Under the pieces are notes generated by a model, which worked only from the letters and a program-made list of their open reading frames with translations, was not told where the DNA came from and searched no databases. From Streptomyces canus (lineage in GTDB: Bacteria; Actinomycetota; Actinomycetes; Streptomycetales; Streptomycetaceae): 64,000 bases of DNA. The stretch covers positions 3,906,001-3,970,000 of the forward strand of contig NZ_CP107989.1 in the NCBI RefSeq assembly GCF_041435015.1, written 5' to 3'. Both the position numbers and the translations under genes were made by a program. Position 1 is the stretch's first letter; every line of letters begins with the position of its first letter. Shown here piece by piece: positions 43,264 to 51,556 of the stretch.

Positions 43264-44166
43264 ATGGACGACATGGCCGAGGAACTGCCCGGAGGCCGCT
43301 CACTGGACCGGCGCGCCGAACTCAGCGAGTTTCTGCGCACCCGGCGGGCCCGGCTGAAGCCGGAGGACGTGGGGCTTCCGGACTTCGGGCGGCACCGCAG
43401 GGTACCGGGGTTGCGCCGCGAGGAGCTGTCGCAGCTGGCGGGCGTCTCGGTGGCGTACTACACGCGCCTGGAGCAGGGCAACGGGCGCAATGTCTCGGCG
43501 GAGGTCCTGGACGCCATCGCCCGCGCGCTCCGCCTGACCGACGCCGAGCGCGCGCACCTCACGCATCTGGCGAAGCCCAAACAGCACAAGAAGAAGACCA
43601 CCGCGCGCACCGAGCAGGTGCGCGGGTCGATCCGGCAGCTGCTGGACTCGATCAACGTTCCGGCGTACGTCTCGGGGCGGCGGTCGGACATCGTCGCCTG
43701 GAACGGGATGGCGGCGGCGGTCTTCGGGGACTGGGCCGAGCTCCCGGCGCAGGAGCGGAACTGGGCGCGGATGATCTTCCTGCGGCCGGAGTACCAGAAC
43801 CTGTTCGTGCCGTGGGAGCAGAAGGCCAGCGATGTGGTCAGCTACCTGCGGATGGACGCCGGCTGCCATCCGGACGACCCGCGGCTGTCCGCACTGGTCG
43901 GCGAGCTCTCCGTGAAGAGCGAGGAGTTCAGGCGGCTGTGGGCCACTCACGACGTCAAGGAGAAGAACTTCGGCGTCAAGCAGCTCCGCCACCCGCTGGT
44001 CGGCGAACTGACCCTGAACTTCGAGTCGTTCCCCCTGTCCGACGGCACCGAGCAGGCCCTGATCACCTACCACGCGGAGCCGGGCTCCCCCTCTGCGGAG
44101 GCGCTGAGGCTGCTGGCGAGCTGGGGCGCGGACGCGACCCGGGCGGGCGAGTCCGCGCACTCCTGA
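43264..44166 (+). CDS. XRE-type regulator with MmyB-like ligand domain
   Basis: 300 aa. The N-terminal helix-turn-helix is '[43 protein letters not shown]', followed by the MmyB-like PAS-fold ligand domain ('[28 protein letters not shown]', '[30 protein letters not shown]', '[35 protein letters not shown]'). The same architecture as the protein at 30557. Encoded divergently from the zinc alcohol dehydrogenase, its likely target. The start follows an AATACT hexamer by 6 bp. Confidence 0.93.
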   Translation: MDDMAEELPGGRSLDRRAELSEFLRTRRARLKPEDVGLPDFGRHRRVPGLRREELSQLAGVSVAYYTRLEQGNGRNVSAEVLDAIARALRLTDAERAHLTHLAKPKQHKKKTTARTEQVRGSIRQLLDSINVPAYVSGRRSDIVAWNGMAAAVFGDWAELPAQERNWARMIFLRPEYQNLFVPWEQKASDVVSYLRMDAGCHPDDPRLSALVGELSVKSEEFRRLWATHDVKEKNFGVKQLRHPLVGELTLNFESFPLSDGTEQALITYHAEPGSPSAEALRLLASWGADATRAGESAHS

Positions 44167-44173
44167 GCCGGTC

Positions 44174-44944
44174 TCAGCCCTGGTACGGCGGCGCCGCTCC
44201 CCAGTTCCACTTCGGCACCGGCTGCTCCGCCGGCGGCTTGGCGTCCGGTCCTGAGAAGTGGACCGCGAGCCGGGTGCCCCACTCCACATAGGCGAGGAAC
44301 GCCGAGCGGAACTCCGCGTCGGTGGGCAGTCCGGCCTCGTCGGCCGCGTCCTGGATGAGGTTCACCCAGCGGCGGCGCTGTGGCTCGGTGATGCCACGGC
44401 CCAGGTGCTTGGCGACCATGTGGCCGTGGCCGCCCTGGGTCTCGGAGTAGGCGGTCGGGCCGCCGAAGACCTCCGCGAGCCAGAGGGCGACGTGCTCGGC
44501 GTGCTCGGGGGCCAGCCCCGCGAACACCGGGGCCAGGAGATCATCGGCGAGGACCTTCTCGTAGAACACCGTGGTGAGCCGGCCGAAGGCCTCCGCGCCG
44601 CCCGCCCACGCGAAGAGGGTGGGGACGGCGGCGCCCCGGCCACGGACCGTCGTCGGTGTGTAGTGGCGCATCTCCTCGATGTTCTCGATGTACGGCCGGA
44701 TCTCGGCGAGGAAGTCCGGGAACAGCTCCGACGTGCGGAAGCCCTCCAGGTGGTCCTCGGTGGAGGTCCAGGTGATGCGCAGGACGAAGTGCTCGAAGTC
44801 CTCCTCGCAGCGCGCCAGTTCGTAGTCGACGCACTGCGGGGCCGCCGCCAGCTGGGTCGCTGCGTGCGTGTAGGCGGACAGGAACTCCGCCGAGCGGTCT
44901 TCCGGGATGCGGTAGCGGATGTACTCGACGGTCTCTGTGGTCAT
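44174..44944 (-). CDS. ABM monooxygenase-group II truncated globin fusion
   Basis: 256 aa. Residues about 1-95 form an antibiotic-biosynthesis-monooxygenase-like (ABM) dimeric ferredoxin fold ('EYIRYRIPEDRSAEFLSAYTHAATQLAAAP', 'HFVLRITWTSTEDHLEGFRTSELF'). Residues about 110-230 are a group II truncated haemoglobin: 'FYEKVLADDLLAPVFAG', the proximal His in 'HGHMVAKHLGRGIT', and Trp in 'RRRWVNLI' (G8 Trp typical of group II). Both folds handle oxygen or haem, so the fusion may act in oxygenation or NO/peroxide handling. The C-terminus is Pro/Trp-rich. ATG 44944 has a weak ribosome site. It is convergent with the XRE gene. Confidence 0.9.
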   Translation of the reverse strand: MTTETVEYIRYRIPEDRSAEFLSAYTHAATQLAAAPQCVDYELARCEEDFEHFVLRITWTSTEDHLEGFRTSELFPDFLAEIRPYIENIEEMRHYTPTTVRGRGAAVPTLFAWAGGAEAFGRLTTVFYEKVLADDLLAPVFAGLAPEHAEHVALWLAEVFGGPTAYSETQGGHGHMVAKHLGRGITEPQRRRWVNLIQDAADEAGLPTDAEFRSAFLAYVEWGTRLAVHFSGPDAKPPAEQPVPKWNWGAAPPYQG

Positions 44945-45007
44945 GGCCTCACACAAACACGGAGCCGCGCCGGAAGCGCCCCTTCCGACCCGGAGTTCGC
45001 TGTGGGC

Positions 45008-45295
45008 TCACCCCTGGCCGGCGGGAAGGGGCACGGTCAGGCCGGGCTCGGGCGGGGCGCCCGTGAGCGCGGTGGTGTCGAGGTAGCGGATCTCATAGGA
45101 GCGCTCGATGAACCTCCAGCCGGCCGGGGTGCGTCGGTAGCGGTCGTGGTACAGGGCGTGGTCGGCGTGCGAGCTGCCGTCGCGCATCCGCCCGAACTCC
45201 ACGAGGTACGCCCGCCCGTACGCGCTGTCGCCGTCGACCCCGAGCACTCCGGGGTGCACGGTCTGCACGAAGTACTTCCTGGCCGGCCTCGTCAC
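45008..45295 (-). pseudogene. SnoaL/NTF2-like protein remnant (C-terminal part)
   Basis: The minus strand encodes 'KYFVQTVHPGVLGVDGDSAYGRAYLVEFGRMRDGSSHADHALYHDRYRRTPAGWRFIERSYEIRYLDTT' in pieces typical of the second half of a SnoaL-like/nuclear transport factor 2 domain (polyketide cyclase-like), ending with a stop at 45008. The first half of the domain, including the N-terminal helix pair, is missing; upstream of about 45295 the frame runs antisense through another gene remnant. An ATG far upstream (45370) would produce a non-family N-terminus. Probably not functional. Confidence 0.7.
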
Positions 45296-45470
45296 CGGGG
45301 CCCCCCGACTGGTCCTCCTGGAACGCACGGTCAACGGCCGGCCCGGCCTGGTGGTCCAAGTGGACGACACCGTTCAGGCGGTCCTCGCCCTCGATGTCGA
45401 GGACGACCGGGTCACCCGTGTCCGGGCGGTACGGAACCCGGAGAAGCTGCGGCCCGGGACGGCGGGCTGA
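45289..45470 (+). pseudogene. Remnant of an ECF41 (SigJ-like) sigma factor C-terminus
   Basis: The plus-strand frame reads 'APRLVLLERTVNGRPGLVVQ', 'VDDTVQAVLALDVEDDRV' and 'TRVRAVRNPEKLRPGTAG', then TGA. This matches the SnoaL-like C-terminal extension of ECF41 sigma factors (SigJ), especially the closing 'AVRNPEKLR' motif. Sigma regions 2 and 4 and any start codon are absent. The fragment abuts the inverted SnoaL-like remnant at about 45290, so the junction looks like a deletion or rearrangement scar. Confidence 0.75.
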
Positions 45471-45480
45471 GGCACGGAGA

Positions 45481-45513
45481 AGGCCCGCCGGAAGCGGTGC
45501 TCCCGACGGGCCT
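45481..45513 (-). terminator. Hairpin downstream of subtilase gene
   Basis: AGGCCCGCCGG (45481-45491) pairs with CCGACGGGCCT (45503-45513) with one or two mismatches; 23 bp past the protease stop. Confidence 0.65.
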
Positions 45514-45535
45514 CTCCCTTACTACGACCTACAGG

Positions 45536-48500
45536 TCACTTCGCGTAGTACGCGTTGTAGATCGAGATCGTCGACTTGTTGCCCTTCTTGTCGGCGATCT
45601 TGGCGTGGAAGGAGATGGCCTTCCCCTTCGCCGGGTTCTTCACGGTGATCTTGCCGCCCGAGACCGTGACCTTCTTCCAGGTCTGGCCGTAGTCGTACGA
45701 CACGTACACCGCGAGGGACTTCAGGTTGGAGCCCTTGGCGGAACCCTCGACGGTCAGCGGGATCTTGACCGTCTTACCGGCCTCGACACGGCTGTCCAGA
45801 CCCGTGGCCGCGTTGAAGCGGACCATGGAGGCGGGCAGCTTGGTGAAGTCGGCCGTCTTCTTGGACGAGAACGTCCAGCTGGCGTCGATCCGGGTGGAGG
45901 CCGCCGCGACCTTGACGCTGCGCTTGACCGAGGTCGTCAGCTTGTACGAGGCCTGGCCGGCCGGGACCTTGAAGGTCTTCTCGCCGAACAGCGGGTCGTC
46001 GTTCGAGCCGACCTTGACGCCGTTCTTGTACAGCGTGGTGTTGACCGAGGTGAACACCGACGAGCCGGCGTGGCCCTGGCCGTCCGCGAACAGCGGGAGG
46101 GAGCCGAAGATCTCGTTGCCGTTGCGGTACAGACCGAGGTCGGCGTTGAGATGCGGGCCGAAGACCGCGGTGTTGAAGGTCTTCCCGTACGACTTGCCGC
46201 CCTGGAAGGACTGTGCGGCACCGAGCGTGTAGTACGCCTCGGAGATCGGGAAGCCGTCCGGGTCGACACCGCTGTCCTGCTCGAAGTCCATCCCCCACTT
46301 GACGCCGCTGAGGGTGGACAGGTGCAGGGTGCGGGTGCTGGGCAGGGTCTGCTGGATGCCGATCGAGGAACCCGAGAAGGAGCCGGGCAGCCAGCCCACG
46401 GCGTTGATCGAGCCCTTCTTGCCGCTCGACGCCGCGCCCATGCCGACCTTGACCGTGGCCAGCTCGCTCGCCTTGTAGTGCTTGGTGTAACCGGTGGCGA
46501 ACTGCTTGACCTTGCTGCCGGCGACGGTGTCGTACTGCTCGGTGGCGCCCTTGCTCCAGTGGCCGTCGAACTGCTCGGTGAGCGAACCGTCGGTCACCTG
46601 CGGGCCGAAGTGCGCGGTACGGAAGCCCGCGTACGAGTCCAGGAACCAGCCGTAGCCGTAACCGCCGTCGGCCGTGTCGACCTGGAAGCCGGGCGAGGCG
46701 AACTCCGACTTGGCCGCCGTGTCCGGCACGGTGATGTCGACCGGCTTGGCCTTGCGCGCGTCCAGCGTGATCGTCGTGTTCTTCGTGACGTTCAGCTTCG
46801 GCTGGACCATCCAGTCGGCGCCCTTGGTGGCGTCCTCCGGGTCCACGAAGTACGCGGAGTTGAGGATGTAGCCGCCCTTGGGCGCGCGGACGGTGACCGA
46901 GCCGTCCTCGTCGTACGGCGCGAACCACTTGCCGTTGGCGAGGCCGGAGATGCCGGACAGGTCCGTGCTGTAGGTCTTGGCCGGCTTGCCGTCACGGTCG
47001 AGGACGTTCAGCGTGACGTCGTACGACTCGACCTCCCGCTGCACCGCCGCCGCCGTGCGCACGGTCTGACCGCCGCCCGTCGCCGTCACGTACGCGGAGT
47101 ACGCACCGTCGAGCGTGCCGCCCAGCTTGGTGTTGACGATGAGGTCGACGGAGGCCTTGCCGCCCGCCGGGACCGTCACCGTGGTGGCGCCCAGCTTGAA
47201 GAAGCCGGCCGGAGCGGCCTGCCCCTTCGGGTTGGTGGCCGTCGACGACAGCTTCAGCGTGACGTCCTTGGTACCGAGGTTGCGGTACGTCACCTGCTTG
47301 GTGACCGGCTTGTCGTCGGTGTGCGGCCACAGCTGCGTGCCGAAGCTCACCGACACCGGGTTGGCGATGACGGACTGCGTGATGGCCTTGTCGACCGCGA
47401 TACGGCCCGAACCCTGCTGGAACGGGGTGTACTTGCCGCCCTTGGCGGAGCCGGTGAGGGTGCCCTTCAGCTCGGCGTAGCCCCAGTTCGGGTGCTCCTG
47501 CTTGAGGATCGCCGCCGCGCCCGCGACGTGCGGGGTCGCCATCGACGTACCGGAGATGGTCAGGTAGCCGGCGGGCTTCTCGCCGACCTCCTTGTCGATG
47601 AGGCTGCCGGGAGCGGCCGCCGCGGTGATGTCCACACCCGGCGCGGTCACGTCGGGCTTGATCTGCCCGTCGAGGCCGGGGCCGGTGCTGGAGAAGGACG
47701 CCAGCTTGTCCTTGTCGTCGACCGCGCCGACGGTCAGGGCGGAGGCGGCGCTGCCCGGGGAGCCGATGGTCTGGTCGCCGAAGTCGCCCTCGTTGCCGGC
47801 GGCGATGGCGAACAGGATGCCCTTGGTCTCCGAGAGCTTGTTGACCTCGGCTTCCAGCGGGTCGATCTCCGGGGTGTCGCCGCCGCCCAGGCTGAGGTTG
47901 ACGACGTCGGCGCCCTGCTCGGCCGCCCACTCCATGCCCGCGAGGATCTGCGAGTCGTCGCCGTAGCCGTCGTCGCTGAGCACCTTGCCGTTGAGCAGCT
48001 TGGCGCCGGGGGCCACACCCTTGTACTTGCCGCCGGACTTCGCGCCGGTACCGGCCGCGATGGAGGCGACGTGCGTGCCGTGGCCGAACTTGTCGGTCGC
48101 GTCGGCGGAGGTGGAGAAGTTCTTGGCCGCGATCACCTGGTCCTTGAGGTCCGGGTGGGTCGCGTCGATGCCGGTGTCCAGGACGGCGATCTTGACGCCC
48201 TTGCCGTCGTAGCCCTTGGCCCAGGCGGTCGGAGCGCCGATCTGCGGCACGGACTTGTCGAGGCTGGCCTTGCGGACGCCGTCGAGCCAGACGTGCGCGA
48301 TGCCGGAGGCGGTCTTGTCGCCGTTGGTGACCGCGTCCCACAGCTCGGGCGCGTCCTCCTTCGGCGTCTGCACCGCGTCGGCGTTCAGGGAGGCCAGGCT
48401 GTGGCGGAGCGTGCCCGCGTCCCGGACGTCGTCCTTGGCCGCGCTCGCCGCGCCCTTGTAGCCGACGATCACCTTCAGTCCCTTGCTCTGGGACTTGCGG

Positions 48501-48868
48501 GTGGTGGCCTTGTTGAGCTCGGTGACGTCGAACAGCCGCTGGTCGAGCTTGCCGCTCGACACCAGGCGGACGACGTCGGACGGCAGCACATAGGTGTGGC
48601 CGTCGGCCTTGCGGAGCTGAACCGGTATGTGCTCGCGGCCCTTCGCGGGCTCCAGGCCCACGACACGGCCCTTGGCGTCCACGACGACGCGGTCACCGGT
48701 GATCAGGGTGATGCGGTGCTTGGGCGTGAGCTGCGCCTTGTTGGTCTGCGCGACGCTCGCCGTCTGCTGCGCGTCCGCCGACGCCGGGCTGGTCATGCCC
48801 GCCGCGAGCGCTACCGCTGCCGCCGTGGCGATCGTGGCCGCGCATGCCTTTTTCACTTGTCTGCGCAA
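45536..48868 (-). CDS. Secreted subtilisin-like serine protease (S8)
   Basis: 1110 aa. TTG at 48868 sits 4-5 bases after a GGGGG run; in-frame GTG at 48856 is the alternative. A signal peptide (about 1-35, ending 'PASADA') is followed by an I9-like propeptide region and the peptidase S8 domain. The triad is Asp231 (VLDTGID), His263 (GHGTHVA) and Ser442 (GTSMATPH), with the oxyanion Asn in 'AIAAGNEG'. The C-terminal 600 residues are beta-rich with Fn3/Ig-like modules and end without LPXTG, so the enzyme is secreted, not anchored. Lacks a protease-associated insert as far as I see. Probable role in extracellular protein digestion or development. Confidence 0.93.
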   Translation of the reverse strand: MRRQVKKACAATIATAAAVALAAGMTSPASADAQQTASVAQTNKAQLTPKHRITLITGDRVVVDAKGRVVGLEPAKGREHIPVQLRKADGHTYVLPSDVVRLVSSGKLDQRLFDVTELNKATTRKSQSKGLKVIVGYKGAASAAKDDVRDAGTLRHSLASLNADAVQTPKEDAPELWDAVTNGDKTASGIAHVWLDGVRKASLDKSVPQIGAPTAWAKGYDGKGVKIAVLDTGIDATHPDLKDQVIAAKNFSTSADATDKFGHGTHVASIAAGTGAKSGGKYKGVAPGAKLLNGKVLSDDGYGDDSQILAGMEWAAEQGADVVNLSLGGGDTPEIDPLEAEVNKLSETKGILFAIAAGNEGDFGDQTIGSPGSAASALTVGAVDDKDKLASFSSTGPGLDGQIKPDVTAPGVDITAAAAPGSLIDKEVGEKPAGYLTISGTSMATPHVAGAAAILKQEHPNWGYAELKGTLTGSAKGGKYTPFQQGSGRIAVDKAITQSVIANPVSVSFGTQLWPHTDDKPVTKQVTYRNLGTKDVTLKLSSTATNPKGQAAPAGFFKLGATTVTVPAGGKASVDLIVNTKLGGTLDGAYSAYVTATGGGQTVRTAAAVQREVESYDVTLNVLDRDGKPAKTYSTDLSGISGLANGKWFAPYDEDGSVTVRAPKGGYILNSAYFVDPEDATKGADWMVQPKLNVTKNTTITLDARKAKPVDITVPDTAAKSEFASPGFQVDTADGGYGYGWFLDSYAGFRTAHFGPQVTDGSLTEQFDGHWSKGATEQYDTVAGSKVKQFATGYTKHYKASELATVKVGMGAASSGKKGSINAVGWLPGSFSGSSIGIQQTLPSTRTLHLSTLSGVKWGMDFEQDSGVDPDGFPISEAYYTLGAAQSFQGGKSYGKTFNTAVFGPHLNADLGLYRNGNEIFGSLPLFADGQGHAGSSVFTSVNTTLYKNGVKVGSNDDPLFGEKTFKVPAGQASYKLTTSVKRSVKVAAASTRIDASWTFSSKKTADFTKLPASMVRFNAATGLDSRVEAGKTVKIPLTVEGSAKGSNLKSLAVYVSYDYGQTWKKVTVSGGKITVKNPAKGKAISFHAKIADKKGNKSTISIYNAYYAK

Positions 48869-49056
48869 GTTTCCCCCTTGCAGAAGGACCGGGTGAATTC
48901 CCCGTTCACCCGGGCGGGGGAAGACTCGCACGCGTATACGTGCACCCCCCGGTGCTCGAAGTATGCCGAGGGGTGATCACGACCTCAATAGACAACTGCC
49001 CGACAGCAAAGTCTGTTACAAGACTGCCGGATTCAGGGGGAGTTGAGGCTCCGCGC

Positions 49057-49740
49057 TCAGGAGGCGGCGTTCTCCTTCACCGTGATCCTGCCCTTGCGGA
49101 TCGTGGCGAGACGCGGGGCCTTCTTCGCGATGGCGGAGTCGTGGGTGACCATGATGAAGGTCAGCCCCAGCTCCTTCCACATGCGTTCGAGTACGTCCAT
49201 GATCTCGTCGCGCATCGACTCGTCGAGGTTGCCGGTGGGTTCGTCGGCGAGGAGCACCTTCGGCTGCTTGACGAGGGCGCGGGCGATGGCGACGCGCTGC
49301 TGCTGTCCGCCGGACAACTCGGAGGGCAGATGCCTCAGGCGCTCACCGAGCCCGACGGAGGTGAGGGCCTCCGCCGCCCGCTCCCGACGCTCCTTCACCT
49401 TCACGCCGAGGGGTACGAGGGCGGTCTCGACGTTCTCCTGGGCGGTGAGGGTGGGGATGAGGTTGAAGGACTGGAAGACGAAGCCGATGTTCTCGCTGCG
49501 GACCTTGGTGAGCCTGGCCTCCGACAGCTTGGCCAAGTCGGTGCCGTCGAGCACCACTTCGCCCTCCGTGGGCTTGTCCAGTCCGCCGAGCATCTGAAGG
49601 AGGGTGGACTTGCCGCCGCCGGTGGGCCCCTGGATGACGAGACGGTCCCCGTCGGCGATGGTGAGGTCGACACCGGCGAGCGCGTCGACGGTGTCCCTGC
49701 CTCGGGAGTAGCGCTTGGTGACGCTTCTGAGTTCGTACAT
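49057..49740 (-). CDS. ABC transporter ATP-binding protein (MacB/LolD-like)
   Basis: 227 aa. Walker A 'GPTGGGKST', signature 'LSGGQQQRVAIARAL', Walker B 'VLLADEPTGNLDESMRDEIMDVL', switch His in 'MVTHDSAIA'. The 'DEPTGNLD' form is typical of the LolD/MacB/FtsE-like group that drives mechanotransmission-type exporters. ATG 49740 has GGAG seven bases upstream. It follows the permease gene (49905) in the same direction, with a 164-bp gap that contains a dispersed repeat motif. It partners with that permease. Confidence 0.93.
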   Translation of the reverse strand: MYELRSVTKRYSRGRDTVDALAGVDLTIADGDRLVIQGPTGGGKSTLLQMLGGLDKPTEGEVVLDGTDLAKLSEARLTKVRSENIGFVFQSFNLIPTLTAQENVETALVPLGVKVKERRERAAEALTSVGLGERLRHLPSELSGGQQQRVAIARALVKQPKVLLADEPTGNLDESMRDEIMDVLERMWKELGLTFIMVTHDSAIAKKAPRLATIRKGRITVKENAAS

Positions 49741-49804
49741 GGAGTGCTCCGGGGTGGGTGGGGTTCGGGCTGGTGCGGTTCGTGTTCGGCCGCGGGTCGG
49801 TGGG

Positions 49805-49833
49805 GGCTGGTCGCGCAGTTCCCCGCGCCCCTC
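49805..49833 (+). repeat. Dispersed GC-rich motif copy
   Basis: GGCTGGTCGCGCAGTT then CCCCGCGCCCCTC. Same core as at 90-118 and 217-245. Here it lies between the permease and ATPase genes of one transporter, in opposite orientation to their transcription. Confidence 0.8.
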
Positions 49834-49904
49834 AGGTGGGCGCGGCGGCACCCGGTCGGCGCCGGTGAGCGACACCCACTCCCGGCCGGCCCCGACGGAC
49901 CTTG

Positions 49905-51383
49905 CTACTCGACTCGGCGCAGTGCGTCCGCCGGCCGCAGCCGGGAGGCGCGCCAGCCGCCGAACGCCCCGGCGATGAGGCCGCCGGCCACAGCGAGCCC
50001 CACCGCGATCGACACCGTCGTCAGGCTGACCGGAGCGGTCAGGGAGACATCCAGCGTCTTGGCGGCCGCCTGACGGCCGAACCCACCGCCGAAGCCTCCG
50101 CCACCGGGACCACCGGCGCCGCCACCACCGCCACCACCGCCACCGCCCAACTGCGCCTGCAGCGTGGGACTGATGGCGGTCACGACGTACGCCCCCGCGA
50201 GACCGAGCGCGATGCCCAGCGCCCCGCCCAGCAGCCCGTTCACCATCGCCTCGCCGACGACCTGCCGGGTCACCCGCCCCGACTTCCACCCCAGCGCCTT
50301 GAGCGTGCCGAACTCCCGCACCCGGCGTGAGACGGCGGACGAGGTCAGCAGACCGGCGACGAGGAAGGCAGCGACGAGCACGGCGATGGACAGCCACTTG
50401 CCGACGTTGGTGGCGAGCGAGGACGCCGTCGACAGCGACCCCGACACCGTGTCCGCGAGATCCGCCGAGGTCGTCACCGTCGTACCCGAGATGTTCTTCT
50501 GGATCGTCGACTTGACGGAGTCGATCTTCTGCGAGTCGGTCGCCTTGACGTAGATCGTGGTGACCTTGTTCTTCGAGTCGCTGAGGGTCTGCGCCTGGGT
50601 GAGCGGGACGTAGATGTTGGCGGCCGCGTCCCCGCTGTCCGCGGTGGCGATACCGATCACCTTGAACTTGACGCTCTTGATGGTGACGGTGGAGCCGACC
50701 TTGAGCTTCTTCTCCTTGGCGTACGCGGAGTCGACGACGGCGACCTTCGCGGCGGTCTCGGTCGACGTGAACGTACGGCCGCTGGTGATCTTGGAGGAGG
50801 TCAGCGGGCCGAGGGCCGCCTTGGTGACGTCGGTGCCGAAGACGGAGTAGTTGTTGACGTCGAAGTTGGCGCCGCCGCCCCGCACTTCGCCCTGGGGCTG
50901 GCCGGTACCGCCGCCGTTCCGGCCGAAGCCGCCGCCTTCACCGCCCCCGTTGCCGTTCTGCTGGAACTGGCCGCGCGTGAACTGGCCGTTGATCTTGATG
51001 ACCTGCAGGCTCAGCCCGCCGACCGCGTCGGAGACACCGGTCTGCCGGCCGACCTTGGTGACGGTGGAGGTGGACAGGGTCTGGAACCCCTGCACCATCA
51101 CCCGGTCGCTGCTCTGCTCCGCGTCGGAGCCGTTGTCCTGCGCGTCGAACCGGAAACGCGGCCGCTCCGACGAACTGGCCTGCGGCTGGGCGGCCTTGGT
51201 GACCGTCATGTCGGTGCCCAGCCCGTACAGCGACTGGAGGACCTTGTCCTGGGCCTTCCCCATGCCGGACGACACGGAGCTGACCACGATGACCAGCGCG
51301 ATCCCGAGCGCGAGCCCGGAGGCGACGACGAGGGCCGCCTTTCTGCGGCGGCGCAGTTCGCGCCTCAGGTAGGTGAAGAACAT
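49905..51383 (-). CDS. ABC permease, FtsX/MacB type
   Basis: 492 aa. One N-terminal helix (about 18-38), a large extracytoplasmic domain of about 270 residues, then three helices near the C-terminus ('WLSIAVLVAAFLVAGLLTSSAVSRRVREFGTLKALGWK', 'NGLLGGALGIALGLAGAYVV', 'GLAVAGGLIAGAFGGWRASRLRPADALRRVE'), the MacB-like pattern. The extracytoplasmic part contains Gly/Asn-rich stretches ('FGRNGGG' region), and a Gly run lies in the loop before the last helix. It exports or transmits a signal using the ATPase encoded next. Probable substrates: peptide, lipid or drug. Confidence 0.92.
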   Translation of the reverse strand: MFFTYLRRELRRRRKAALVVASGLALGIALVIVVSSVSSGMGKAQDKVLQSLYGLGTDMTVTKAAQPQASSSERPRFRFDAQDNGSDAEQSSDRVMVQGFQTLSTSTVTKVGRQTGVSDAVGGLSLQVIKINGQFTRGQFQQNGNGGGEGGGFGRNGGGTGQPQGEVRGGGANFDVNNYSVFGTDVTKAALGPLTSSKITSGRTFTSTETAAKVAVVDSAYAKEKKLKVGSTVTIKSVKFKVIGIATADSGDAAANIYVPLTQAQTLSDSKNKVTTIYVKATDSQKIDSVKSTIQKNISGTTVTTSADLADTVSGSLSTASSLATNVGKWLSIAVLVAAFLVAGLLTSSAVSRRVREFGTLKALGWKSGRVTRQVVGEAMVNGLLGGALGIALGLAGAYVVTAISPTLQAQLGGGGGGGGGGAGGPGGGGFGGGFGRQAAAKTLDVSLTAPVSLTTVSIAVGLAVAGGLIAGAFGGWRASRLRPADALRRVE

Positions 51384-51495
51384 GGCCGCAAGCTAGGTAC
51401 GGCGCGTGATGACTGCATAAGCCCCGAATAAGAGCTGCATGAGAAGGCTGTCCGGAAGCTGGCAAGGGCCCCGGACGCGCCTGTCAGGAACGCAC

Positions 51496-51530
51496 GGAAG
51501 GCGGCCGCCCCCGAGGGGCGACCGCCTTCC
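51496..51530 (-). terminator. Hairpin after L,D-transpeptidase gene
   Basis: GGAAGGCGGCCGCCCC (51496-51511), CGA loop, complementary arm (51515-51530) with one mismatch: long stem 27 bp beyond the stop at 51557. Confidence 0.85.
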
Positions 51531-51556
51531 CGCGCGTCAGTCGGTCGGCGCGTGCG

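Noticed and set aside
44258..48976. 1572-codon open frame on the plus strand
   Set aside because: It is antisense to the globin fusion and the subtilase, with low-complexity Arg/Val/Leu/Gly content typical of the complement of high-GC genes; the subtilase has a full set of motifs.
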